This document shows positions 17,168 to 25,407 of a stretch of 64,000 nt of DNA, piece by piece. The notes under the pieces were generated by a model that did no database searches, was not told the origin of the DNA, and was given only the letters and a program-made list of their open reading frames with translations. The stretch is from Psychrobacillus lasiicapitis (GTDB taxonomy: Bacteria; Bacillota; Bacilli; Bacillales_A; Planococcaceae). Location: positions 186,001 through 250,000 of the forward strand of contig NZ_VDGH01000008.1 in NCBI RefSeq assembly GCF_006861795.1, written 5' to 3'. Both the position numbers and the translations under genes were made by a program. Positions within the stretch are counted from its first letter, which is position 1; every line of letters starts with the position of its first letter.

Positions 17168-18919
17168 TCATGAATGGTCACGGATGGATTGTTGTAACTT
17201 CTCCAGTTCTTTTTGGACTTGTTCTGAGTCACCTAAGTGATGATAGGCTTTTGCGATTTCAGTGGTATATACAAACGCAGCAGGTGTATTTCGATCCACA
17301 TGAATAGCTAGACGAAATTGTTCAATGGCTTCTAGATAATCACCTTTTGAAAACAATGCATAAGCCTTTTCACTATAAAATTGTTGTAACTCCACTATTG
17401 ATGCAGCATTTGACTCATCTTTCATGACATCTGTCATTTGTTCATTCGCATGCGTAGCAAGTTTAATATAAGTTTTTAAATGTTGTTCTAGTACTTTTTC
17501 CAATGTGAAATACTTCATTGCTCGCTCCCGTGCATCTCTTCCCATTTTTTCTCTGAGCCCCTCATCTTTTAAAAGGGTAATTATAGCGTTTGCAAACCCA
17601 TTTGGATCTCTAGGTGTCACAAGAAATCCATTGTTTTCAAGAGCTTCCCTAATCCCCCCTACATCTGTAGCTACAACTGGCTTCCCAGTCATCATCGCTT
17701 CTACTACCGAATAGGGGAATGCTTCAGAAATACTAGAAAGAGCTATCACATCTCCTGCATGATATGCAGCAGCCATATTTGTCGTATGTCCAGCAAATAT
17801 AAAAGTTTCTTCCAGATTTAATTTTTTTTGAAGAGCAAGACACTCTTCATAATATTCTTGTACAGAAATCGATCCATACACGATAAATTTCACGTTAGGA
17901 ATAGTTTTTCTTACAATTTCTGCGCTTTTTATCAAGGAGATAATATCTTTTATCGGATCGATTCGTGCTACAGATACCACAGTAGGATGAGGGCGATCCA
18001 TTTTTTTAGCTTCTTTAAAAATATTTTTGTCTACACCGTTATAGATGACTTCGATATTTTCTCGATTAACTCCTAACTTAGTTTCCCATCTTGTATTGTA
18101 ATGGCAGACCGGGGATACTTGATCAGCATAATGGTAATTCAATGTATTAATAGAATGAATAAAACGGATTAAGAAAATATTTAAAAAAGAAGAAAGGTTT
18201 CTTTTGGAAAGAGACAAATACTGCTCCCTTACGTAAACTCCGTGTTCCGTTAATAAAAACGGTGTTTTGTGTTCAAGTTTTGCAATTACACATGGAATTC
18301 CGCAAAATGCAGAAGCGGAAGAATGGCTCACATTCGTTTTGGGAACAGGGGTGTTGATGATATTTAAAAATCGATACACCCATCCTAAACTTTGAATCAT
18401 TCCATATATATCTGGTTGAATCAGTCTATACTCTGAACTTTCGGTAGAATCTAATATAATCTTTTTATACGTATTCCAAGCCAGTTCTGATTTGAATGTT
18501 TCTTTATACTCGTACTCTTGAAAATACTTATACATTTGATGGATTGTCATCCCTAATTTTTCGGGGTTCTTGTTAGGACTTATTATTTCATGTATTAAGT
18601 CTTTAAATAATGGAATAAATTGAGCTTCAATAAGTTGCGTTGTGGTTTGTTTCTTTTGTAGATAGATTTGCGAGAATGGAGTTGCTAGATGTTCACTTGG
18701 TTCTTCTGTGCCCCATAAAGGAACCTTTATAAGATTAGTTGATTTGGGAAGTGGAAACTTTTGAAGGATAAAAGGATTGGTTACAACACTGTATAAAAAA
18801 TAATCAACCATATCCAGTTTTTCTATTAAAATGTTGCACCAAGTGCTTACACCACCTTCATGAAAAGGATAAGTTCCTTCTGTTGAGAGTAAGACTTTTA
18901 GTTTTTCCGTTCTCCTCAC
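17168..18919 (-). CDS. pelF: PelF-like GT4 glycosyltransferase with C-terminal TPR-like tail
   Basis: 583 residues. The N-terminus KVLLSTEGTYPFHEGGVSTWCNILIEKL is the hallmark of PelF-type GT4 enzymes (EGTYP...GGVS.W). A long insert follows, then the GT-B nucleotide-sugar half: VARIDPIKDIISLI, AGHTTNMAAAYHAGDV and SEAFPYSVVEAMMTGKPVVATDVGGIREAL (the EX7E region). PelF polymerises UDP-GlcNAc/GalNAc into Pel precursor in the cytoplasm. Residues about 510-583 (ALFSKGDYLEAIEQFRLAIHVDRNTPAAF) look like two TPR repeats, which ordinary PelF (about 500 residues) lacks. The annotated start is GTG at 18919, 8 bp after the galE-like stop, with overlapping AGGTGAGGAG; the exact start is uncertain. Confidence 0.8.
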   Translation of the reverse strand: MRRTEKLKVLLSTEGTYPFHEGGVSTWCNILIEKLDMVDYFLYSVVTNPFILQKFPLPKSTNLIKVPLWGTEEPSEHLATPFSQIYLQKKQTTTQLIEAQFIPLFKDLIHEIISPNKNPEKLGMTIHQMYKYFQEYEYKETFKSELAWNTYKKIILDSTESSEYRLIQPDIYGMIQSLGWVYRFLNIINTPVPKTNVSHSSASAFCGIPCVIAKLEHKTPFLLTEHGVYVREQYLSLSKRNLSSFLNIFLIRFIHSINTLNYHYADQVSPVCHYNTRWETKLGVNRENIEVIYNGVDKNIFKEAKKMDRPHPTVVSVARIDPIKDIISLIKSAEIVRKTIPNVKFIVYGSISVQEYYEECLALQKKLNLEETFIFAGHTTNMAAAYHAGDVIALSSISEAFPYSVVEAMMTGKPVVATDVGGIREALENNGFLVTPRDPNGFANAIITLLKDEGLREKMGRDARERAMKYFTLEKVLEQHLKTYIKLATHANEQMTDVMKDESNAASIVELQQFYSEKAYALFSKGDYLEAIEQFRLAIHVDRNTPAAFVYTTEIAKAYHHLGDSEQVQKELEKLQQSIRDHS

Positions 18920-18927
18920 CTACTTAT

Positions 18928-19863
18928 TTAGACGAATTTTTCTATCTTTACAAGACTTTGATAATATGCAATGGTTTCCTTTATGCCAGATTCGAAACTT
19001 GTTTGGGGTTCCCATTCCAACAAATGATTAGCCAACTCATACGAAAGATAACTGTCTTTTATATCTCCAGTTCTAGCGCTCTTATAATCTATTTCTAGTA
19101 GGTGATTTGTAGACTTCTGCAACTCAACAATTAAATCATTCAATGAAATTGGCTGATTTGTACTAATGTTAAATGTCTCGCTTCCACTGTACTGGGCAGC
19201 TTGTATATTTGCTTTTGCAATATCCCGCACAAAAATGAAATCCCTAGTTTGGCTTCCATCCCCATAAACCGTTAACGTTTGATTGTTAATTGCTTTGTTA
19301 ACAAAGATGCTTACTACTCCTGCTTCACTATGCATATTTTGTCGCATACCATATACATTGCTATATCGAAGAATTGTATAACTTAGTCCGTAAAGTTTAT
19401 GATATAAATGAATGTATTGTTCAGCGGTATACTTAGATAACCCGTAAAAAGAAATGGGTAACACATTATGCTCTTCTGTTAAAGGCACCTCTTTTGCCAT
19501 TCCATATACAGCTGCTGAAGAAGCATATACTAACTTCGAAACGTTGTATTTAGCGCATAGTTTTAATATATTTAAAGTTCCTAAAGCATTAATTTCACAA
19601 TCTTTTAAAGGATGATGATTCGAAAATTCTACTGAAACTTGAGCTGCTTGATGAATGACCACATCCGGATTATGCAACAAAAAAACGTGCTCTAAAGAGG
19701 GAGAGCAAATATCTACGTTATAAAATGAAACGCCTTCTGGTACGAAGCTTAAATTTCCAGTGCTCAAATCATCGACAACAATTACTTCCCACCCTCTATC
19801 CATCACTTCCTCTACAATAAAAGAACCAATAAACCCCGCACCGCCCGTAACTAGTACTTTCAA
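18928..19863 (-). CDS. NAD-dependent sugar epimerase/dehydratase, GalE-like
   Basis: 311 residues starting with TTG at 19863. Extended SDR features are KVLVTGGAGFIGSFIVEE (NAD site), DDLSTGN, YASSAAVYG and the catalytic YGLSKYTAEQ (YxxxK), with LRYSNVYGMRQ near 180. This matches UDP-glucose/UDP-GlcNAc 4-epimerases, which would supply UDP-GalNAc for a GalNAc-containing polymer. It is the first gene of the cluster and lies directly upstream of the PelF-like gene, as sugar epimerases do in known Gram-positive pel operons. Weak Shine-Dalgarno (GGTGATG). Confidence 0.85.
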   Translation of the reverse strand: MKVLVTGGAGFIGSFIVEEVMDRGWEVIVVDDLSTGNLSFVPEGVSFYNVDICSPSLEHVFLLHNPDVVIHQAAQVSVEFSNHHPLKDCEINALGTLNILKLCAKYNVSKLVYASSAAVYGMAKEVPLTEEHNVLPISFYGLSKYTAEQYIHLYHKLYGLSYTILRYSNVYGMRQNMHSEAGVVSIFVNKAINNQTLTVYGDGSQTRDFIFVRDIAKANIQAAQYSGSETFNISTNQPISLNDLIVELQKSTNHLLEIDYKSARTGDIKDSYLSYELANHLLEWEPQTSFESGIKETIAYYQSLVKIEKFV

Positions 19864-19981
19864 TTCATCACCATCACTTTTTACTATTTTATTTATCGTA
19901 TGCTAGTTACTATCGGCTCATTCCTAAAAGTCCGTGCGTGAAAATTTAGAATTTGGAGGAAGCAATAAACTAGTAAATGAA

Positions 19982-20013
19982 AAGATGATGCCCTTAACGA
20001 CTGGCATCATCTT
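19982..20013 (-). terminator. Terminator hairpin between ABC exporter and polysaccharide cluster
   Basis: A perfect 11-bp stem, AAGATGATGCC with GGCATCATCTT, has a 10-nt loop. It lies 57 bp downstream of the permease stop at 20071. The T tract on the minus strand is short. The core GATGATGC/GCATCATC is the same as in the hairpin at 4204-4236. Confidence 0.7.
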
Positions 20014-20070
20014 CTATAGGATATACATACTATTAGCAGGCGTCTCTTTCTTCTTCCAAACACACCATTT

Positions 20071-21393
20071 TCACTCAAACCGCAAAGCATTACTAGGTTT
20101 CATCCTTGCCGCTTTCAAAGCCGGATAAATCCCAAACAAACTACCTATCCCAAACGTTGTATATAATGCAAGCTTTACTGCCCACATCGGTAACACTAAA
20201 GCAAATATCTCGATATTATTATTCCATACTTCAATGAAGGCATAGCCGAGTCCGATGCCGACCGCTCCGCCAATGCAACAAAGAAGTAACGTTTCAAAGA
20301 AAAATTGGCCCATTATTTCCGATGTTGTCGCGCCGAGTGCTTTACGAATGCCAATTTCGCGCGTCCGCTCTCGTACCGACATAACCATCACGTTCATAAT
20401 TCCAGTTCCGCTGATCAATAACGCGGTTACGGTTATGCCGAACAGCATCATCTGCAAAATGGAAGTCACCTTGCCTAGTGCACCAAGCATTTGATCTTGC
20501 TTTACAACGCTGAAATCTATTTCAGAATGCTGAGCTTTGATAGCGTTAAACACCGCTCCATCCACTTCATCTACCGCTTGAATGCTTGCAGATTCCACAA
20601 TCATTTTCGTTAAATTTTTCATATCTGTCGTTGCTAGTGCTGTTTCGATCGGCAGCATAATATTATTGTCCGTACTGGATCCTAGTGTTGCATTTGGTGC
20701 AAGCACCCCGATTACTTCATACGTCTCTTCGTTAATCGTTACTTGTTTTCCGACTAATGACGTCTCTTCAGCTGAGGCACTTTCTCCTAGTAACTTATCC
20801 AATACTTTTTTCCATATTGGTTTTGTTTGTTGTGCGTCGTCGGAGCTTCCTTCATCCTCCACCGGTACCTCCTGTTTACCAAGCAGAGCCTCGTGAATAT
20901 TATTTCCAAGTACAATTACTCTTGCTTCTTCTTCCTGTTCTTCCTTCGTAAAAAAACGCCCTTCCGAAAGATCCGCATGCTGAATCCGGCTGTACTGATC
21001 GCTTGTCCCTACCAGCACTGACTGTACATTTCTTTCATCATATTGAGCAATAGTTATTGTCTCTAGTTGTGGAGTCACTGATTTTACATTCGGCACATCT
21101 TGAATTGCTTTGGCATCCTCATACGTCAATGTACTCGGCACATTCGTTAGTCCACTCAATAAATCCTTTTGCCCGTTTGCCGTATCCAAAACCCTTCCAG
21201 GCAATACTAGAATCTGTTCGGCTCCAAGACTGCCCATTTGTTTCATTAATGTATCTTTTACGCCTATCGCAATCGCCGTCAATACAATGACAGCAAACAT
21301 GCCGATCACTACGCCCATCATGGCAGATAGTACACGAAAGCGGTTCGACCATAGCCCATAGCAAGCCAGTTTAAATGCGGTAAATAATTTCAT
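20071..21393 (-). CDS. ABC transporter permease, MacB/FtsX-like
   Basis: 440 residues. There is one N-terminal helix (RFRVLSAMMGVVIGMFAVIVLTAIAIG), a large extracytoplasmic MacB-like domain (about 45-300) and three C-terminal helices with the conserved TREIGIRKALGATTSEIMGQFFFET segment. The external domain has a low-complexity insert (about 195-225, acidic then Lys-rich). Such permeases use ATP hydrolysis for mechanotransmission, exporting peptides or lipids. It is coupled to the ATPase gene by an ATGA overlap at 21390-21393. Confidence 0.88.
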   Translation of the reverse strand: MKLFTAFKLACYGLWSNRFRVLSAMMGVVIGMFAVIVLTAIAIGVKDTLMKQMGSLGAEQILVLPGRVLDTANGQKDLLSGLTNVPSTLTYEDAKAIQDVPNVKSVTPQLETITIAQYDERNVQSVLVGTSDQYSRIQHADLSEGRFFTKEEQEEEARVIVLGNNIHEALLGKQEVPVEDEGSSDDAQQTKPIWKKVLDKLLGESASAEETSLVGKQVTINEETYEVIGVLAPNATLGSSTDNNIMLPIETALATTDMKNLTKMIVESASIQAVDEVDGAVFNAIKAQHSEIDFSVVKQDQMLGALGKVTSILQMMLFGITVTALLISGTGIMNVMVMSVRERTREIGIRKALGATTSEIMGQFFFETLLLCCIGGAVGIGLGYAFIEVWNNNIEIFALVLPMWAVKLALYTTFGIGSLFGIYPALKAARMKPSNALRFE

Positions 21394-22049
21394 ACGAGCA
21401 CCCCGTTCTGCAAATATAGAATGCGTTCTGCTCGCTCTGCTACTTCGATGTCATGGGTTATTACAATGATTGTCGCACCATTTTTATGTACACGGTCAAA
21501 TAATTTTAATATGCTTTCCGTCGTTTCCTCGTCCAAACTTCCTGTCGGTTCGTCTGCAAGTATTAGCCTGGGCTCATTTACAAGCGCTCTTGCAATGGCC
21601 ACTCGCTGTTTTTCTCCTCCCGATAAGCGGTCCGGTTTTTGATTTTTCTTATTGGAAATCCCCATTTCATCCAATAGAGCAAGTACACGGGACTTCTTTC
21701 TTCTTAAACGTTTTCGTCCGTATGTTAATGGAAGCAACACATTTTGATAGACCGACAAATTAGGGATCAACTGAAAGTGCTGAAAAACAAAGCCGACTTC
21801 TTCATTTCGCAGGCGTGCACGTCGCCCTCTACTCATCTTATGTACCGATTTCCCTGCCAACTCATATGTACCTGAATCCAACAAATCCAGTGTCCCAAGT
21901 AGATTCAACATCGTGCTTTTACCGGAACCAGACTTCCCCATAATCGCCACGTACTCACCAGGCTCCACACGCAAATTCACACCACGTAAAATCTCCGCCT
22001 TTCCACTTCCCGAGCGATAAAATTTGCGAACATCACGAAGCTCAATCAT
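21390..22049 (-). CDS. ABC transporter ATP-binding protein, MacB/LolD-like
   Basis: 219 residues. Walker A is GKSGSGKST (38-46), the Q-loop region VFQHFQLIPNLSVYQNVLLPL, the signature LSGGEKQR, Walker B LILADEPTGSLD and the H-loop VITHD. This type pairs with FtsX-like permeases such as the one that follows. It starts at ATG 22049. The region 22050-22190 upstream should hold the promoter; I saw no clear boxes. The cargo is not known. Confidence 0.92.
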   Translation of the reverse strand: MIELRDVRKFYRSGSGKAEILRGVNLRVEPGEYVAIMGKSGSGKSTMLNLLGTLDLLDSGTYELAGKSVHKMSRGRRARLRNEEVGFVFQHFQLIPNLSVYQNVLLPLTYGRKRLRRKKSRVLALLDEMGISNKKNQKPDRLSGGEKQRVAIARALVNEPRLILADEPTGSLDEETTESILKLFDRVHKNGATIIVITHDIEVAERAERILYLQNGVLV

Positions 22050-22190
22050 CCCATAACCTCCATTCCTATAAAAAAAGGGTTTATCCTTTCAAATTTCAAA
22101 ATCTTCGCTTTTCCTATCCCCTTTTCCATGATTCGACAAACCTTTTCATAACCCTTGTAAAAATGAAAAAACGGCACTATACGACCATGT

Positions 22191-22219
22191 AAAAAACAGT
22201 CGAATATGTCATTCGACTG
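22191..22219 (-). terminator. Intrinsic terminator of the S-layer-like gene
   Basis: A perfect 9-bp stem CAGTCGAAT/ATTCGACTG (22197-22205 with 22211-22219) has a 5-nt loop. Six A residues at 22191-22196 give the minus-strand T run. It lies 46 bp past the stop at 22265. Confidence 0.85.
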
Positions 22220-22264
22220 CTTTTTAAACTATTGATTAATTCATTTTTAGTTAATGTCAATTAA

Positions 22265-23404
22265 TTATTGAAATAAGATCGTGAAATCTACTGTTAAATC
22301 AGCACCATTATTCACGGTAATTGGAAGAGTGATAGTTTGACCTTTCAAGTCTTCCAGTGAATCCGTTCCTACTGGGAATTTAGACGCAATAAAAGTAGCC
22401 GCTTCTTTGGATGTTGGATCCAGCCCGTTCACTTTCGTTAAGCCTAGTTCTTTTATAAATGATTCATAGAATCCTTTTCCTAAGAAATCTACAACTCCCA
22501 CATCTTTCTTAACTACGATGATTAAAGAATTGGAAGCACCTGTTGCAGCTGTAATATTATCAAACTGGCTAGCATTTAATGCCTTTACTAAAGTACCAAC
22601 CTTCTCATCCAATTTTTGTTGAGGAGTAGCTGTAGCTTCACCAACGGCTACTTTCACTTTCGCCACTTCATCTAATAAGGCCTTAATAAATGAATTAGAC
22701 GCTGCAGTTGGTAAACGGTCCAATAAAGCTTCGACTTCCCCAAATTCTTTTTTCGCTTCTGCTTTCTTGCCAGCATCTAATAAATCATTAATCTTTACAA
22801 GCGACATATGAATGGTTACAGGTACCATCATTTCATCTCGTTTTGCATCAGCTGGTTTTTTATAGCGTTCTAGTAGAAGATCGCGTGCTGCTTTACCCGA
22901 GAAACGGTATAAAATCGCTGTTCTTCCTTTTAGCTGGTAGGAAAGCTTGTGATACGCTGTATCCACTGCCGCAAAGTCATTTCTTGCTTGCGCAGCTTCT
23001 AATTCTTTCATAATCGGTACTAAGTATTCAGTTGCATAGTTATAAGCATCAATATAAGGAACCAATCCTCCTGAAACTTTTTCGCTATACAAACCATCGA
23101 TTTCTTTCAGTTTTGCTTCCTTTGCAGAAGTTGATAGCTTGGAAGTAACAACTGCTTTTCTAGCAGCTTGATAGTTTTTCTTCGTACTATTTAATACTGG
23201 GTAGAGTGCGCTGCTGGATACAAGCTTCTCTTCTAGTGATGGATAAACATAATGTGTCGTCGCTTTGTTCAATTCTGCTTTTGTTTTATTCACCGCTTGA
23301 TCTACGGCTGAATTCGTTGCCCCTAATGCAGCTGGTGAAAATGATAATACCGATGTAGTTAATAATACAGCCGCTGTTGTTTGCTTGATAAAACGTTTAC
23401 TCAT
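22265..23404 (-). CDS. Secreted helical protein, S-layer (SbsC-like) type
   Basis: The ATG at 23404 is chosen because GAGGAGGAG lies just upstream; the in-frame extension to 23449 lacks a site. This gives 379 residues. The signal peptide MSKRFIKQTTAAVLLTTSVLSFSPAALGA is probably cut after AALGA. The mature part is mostly helical with repeats of Ala/Lys-rich segments (AELNKATTHYVYPSLEEKL, YPVLNSTKKNYQAARKAVV). These resemble the helical N-terminal region of SbsC S-layer proteins, which binds cell-wall polymers. The C-terminus (KGQTITLPITVNNGADLTVDFTILFQ) is beta-rich. No SLH or LPXTG motif. The cell-wall role is inferred. Confidence 0.6.
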   Translation of the reverse strand: MSKRFIKQTTAAVLLTTSVLSFSPAALGATNSAVDQAVNKTKAELNKATTHYVYPSLEEKLVSSSALYPVLNSTKKNYQAARKAVVTSKLSTSAKEAKLKEIDGLYSEKVSGGLVPYIDAYNYATEYLVPIMKELEAAQARNDFAAVDTAYHKLSYQLKGRTAILYRFSGKAARDLLLERYKKPADAKRDEMMVPVTIHMSLVKINDLLDAGKKAEAKKEFGEVEALLDRLPTAASNSFIKALLDEVAKVKVAVGEATATPQQKLDEKVGTLVKALNASQFDNITAATGASNSLIIVVKKDVGVVDFLGKGFYESFIKELGLTKVNGLDPTSKEAATFIASKFPVGTDSLEDLKGQTITLPITVNNGADLTVDFTILFQ

Positions 23405-23813
23405 GTTTCTCCTCCTCTGTTTGGGTGAAAATCTTCGCACAATTACCATTGTATTCTAGCCAGTTCATATTGATACTAATTTAGGGGACTTTTCTCGTAT
23501 CCAATATACGGTAGGATATCCTCTCTATGCTAGCCAACTCTATTAATCTGCCAGAACTCTAAAAAACCTTACAACACCTCTAAGTTATTCTCCTCTTCTT
23601 TTCGATAAACTTCCCCCACTTCTTTTTTGATGGCATAGATAGGATGAATTATTTCATTTTTCCTATTATTTAACCCTATTACCCTTCTTATCTTTTCTTT
23701 AAACCTATTTTTATAAAAATATTTTTTTACTTCCATAATGCTTGATCTACAAAGGATGAGCGCACTTTTAGATACATGACAAAATAATAGGTAGAAGTAA
23801 AAAAGTCACAAAA
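23405..23813. other. Gene-free stretch between two secreted-protein genes
   Basis: About 400 bp of AT-rich sequence. The part near 23410-23530 should contain the promoter of the S-layer-like gene (RBS at 23407-23415). No convincing ORF with an RBS and no other structure was seen apart from the terminator that follows at 23814. Confidence 0.4.
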
Positions 23814-23840
23814 AAAGTTCCCGCCAAAGACGGAAACTTT
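23814..23840 (-). terminator. Intrinsic terminator of the CAP-domain gene
   Basis: AAAGTTCCCGCC pairs with the GACGGAAACTTT segment ending at 23840, with G-U pairs favouring the minus-strand transcript. A-rich sequence at 23808-23816 gives the T tract. It starts 10 bp after the stop of the gene at 23851. Confidence 0.8.
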
Positions 23841-23850
23841 TTGCTTCTAT

Positions 23851-24516
23851 TTATTTTCCAATAAACTGTTGTGTCCAGTAGTTACCACTATCAGATAATC
23901 CTACTCCGATATGTGTAAACGATGGATTCAGGATATTTGCTTTATGACCTGGTGACTTCATCCACGCGTCCATAACTTCTGCTGCACTACGTTGACCCAT
24001 CGCGATATTCTCGCCTGCTGATTTATACGAAATGCCTAGAGATTTCATTTGGTCAAATGGTGAGCCGTATGTTGGACTCGTATGAGAGAAATAGTTTTTG
24101 TTTTTCATATCTTGTGATTTTGCTTGTGCTGATTCTGTAAGCTTTGCATCTATTTGCAATGCTTGAAGTCCAGCTTTTGCACGTTCACTATTTACTAAAT
24201 CGACCACTTGCTGAATTTCAGAAGAAACTTGTACATTTTCATTGTTTGGTTCTGCTGGTTGCTGTTGCTCTGAAGCAACTGGTTGCTCAGCATCTGGTGC
24301 TTTTTCAGCTTCTACATTTTTTGGTGTTGCCTCATTGCTGTATTTATTGAAATCATATTTATATTGATATGGAGATTTCCATGTTTGTGTGTTATAAGAT
24401 TTTGCTGGTGAAGTGGTATTTGCATTTCCAGTAGTCATAGATGCCTCGGCAGCGTGTGTGGAAAATAGAATGCTTCCTGCAAGTACCCCAACTAGTAATG
24501 AATAACTTTTTTTCAT
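23851..24516 (-). CDS. Secreted CAP-domain protein (YkwD/SCP-like)
   Basis: The start is ATG at 24516, after a GGAGGAG site; the upstream in-frame ATG at 24555 has none. 221 residues: signal peptide MKKSYSLLVGVLAGSILFSTHAAEA, then a Pro/Glu/Gln-rich linker (about 60-100) and a C-terminal CAP domain (about 103-221). The domain has VDLVNSERAKAGLQALQID, FSHTSPTYGSPFDQMKSLG, AGENIAMGQRSAAEVMDAWMKSPGHKANILNPSFTHIGVG (His and Glu of the CAP cavity) and YWTQQFIGK. In Bacillales such proteins occur in spores or as extracellular proteins; the biochemical role is unclear. Confidence 0.9.
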   Translation of the reverse strand: MKKSYSLLVGVLAGSILFSTHAAEASMTTGNANTTSPAKSYNTQTWKSPYQYKYDFNKYSNEATPKNVEAEKAPDAEQPVASEQQQPAEPNNENVQVSSEIQQVVDLVNSERAKAGLQALQIDAKLTESAQAKSQDMKNKNYFSHTSPTYGSPFDQMKSLGISYKSAGENIAMGQRSAAEVMDAWMKSPGHKANILNPSFTHIGVGLSDSGNYWTQQFIGK

Positions 24517-24868
24517 TATTTTCTCCTCCTTCTTGTGCTCCACCAGTATAAACATAGAATGGGAGAATTTTTTACTATAAAATATTCCAGTGAATCCAGT
24601 TAGAATGGTAAATCTATTTAAAACAACTGTTCTATAACAAAAAACATGGATATTTTATCCTCTATGTTTAATTATTTCATCTCCTATACTGTTGACAGAT
24701 ATGAATATGGAACAAAATAGAACGATGAACAGCAACTAAACCCTCATTTTTTTACGATGGGGGTTAGGTAGAGTGAATTTATACATATTAGATAGTTTAT
24801 AAGGATATGTAGCATAAAAAATCCGCCAGAAAAAACTTTGCTCATTTTAGTAGTAATGCACCTAACTT

Positions 24869-25060
24869 TTAGATACCTCTTTAAAACAGGATTCCCTAAA
24901 GCGTGAAAAAAAACTCAGCATTATGGCTAAAAGATTAGGTGAACTAGATTAACAGTATCTCCAAGACAAGAACGCTATTCACAAGTTTGCACAAGAACAG
25001 GAATTACACCCAGACCAAGTTCGCTATTCCAAGGAATACTCAGATCATATCGAATGGTGA
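24869..25060 (+). pseudogene. Remnant of an unrecognised small gene with an internal stop
   Basis: A plus-strand frame reads LLDTSLKQDSLKREKKLSIM-AKRLGELD, one TAA (24950-24952), then QYLQDKNAIHKFAQEQELHPDQVRYSKEYSDHIEW and TGA at 25058-25060. Composition is protein-like on both sides of the stop and the frame is unchanged. A plus-strand terminator follows 7 bp later. This suggests a decayed gene 3' end; I do not recognise the family. An internal ATG at 24923 has no ribosome binding site. Confidence 0.4.
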
Positions 25061-25067
25061 CTAACAG

Positions 25068-25096
25068 ACACTTCCTATCTAGGAGGTGTTATTTTG
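25068..25096 (+). terminator. Intrinsic terminator after the small remnant
   Basis: ACACTTCCT (25068-25076) pairs with AGGAGGTGT (25081-25089) with one G-U pair and a 4-nt loop, followed by TATTTT. The orientation fits plus-strand transcription. Confidence 0.6.
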
Positions 25097-25407
25097 TGTC
25101 TTACAGAGATCCTTATTTTTAGCATGTTACTCCCTATCCACTTCACTGAAACTATAATTACAATAACGCTTTCCAATTCAACAAAAAGTTAACAGAATCG
25201 CTCCTACTAAAGCCATATTTACAATCCACTTCCATTGAATTTAGCAATATTTTGAGGTAAAATTAGTGCAATTGGGAATTCTTTCTATTGGTCAGATTCT
25301 AGTATTTTGCACCTGGCAGAAAAGAGTTCCTTTTTACTATGCTATAAGAAAATTTATACTCTTTTAAATAGGGGTATGTATATATATAAAAGCTTAAGGA
25401 GGAAAAC
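25097..25407. other. Upstream region of the GGDEF/EAL operon
   Basis: About 310 bp without a gene. The strong AAGGAGG (25397-25403) sets the start at 25408. A TATATATATAA stretch lies just upstream. A consensus promoter or riboswitch was not recognised. Confidence 0.35.

Noticed and set aside
25290-25330. TTTTGCACCTGGCAG as a sigma-54 promoter for the GGDEF/EAL operon
   Set aside because: The GG and GC elements are in the wrong order and spacing for a -24/-12 promoter.
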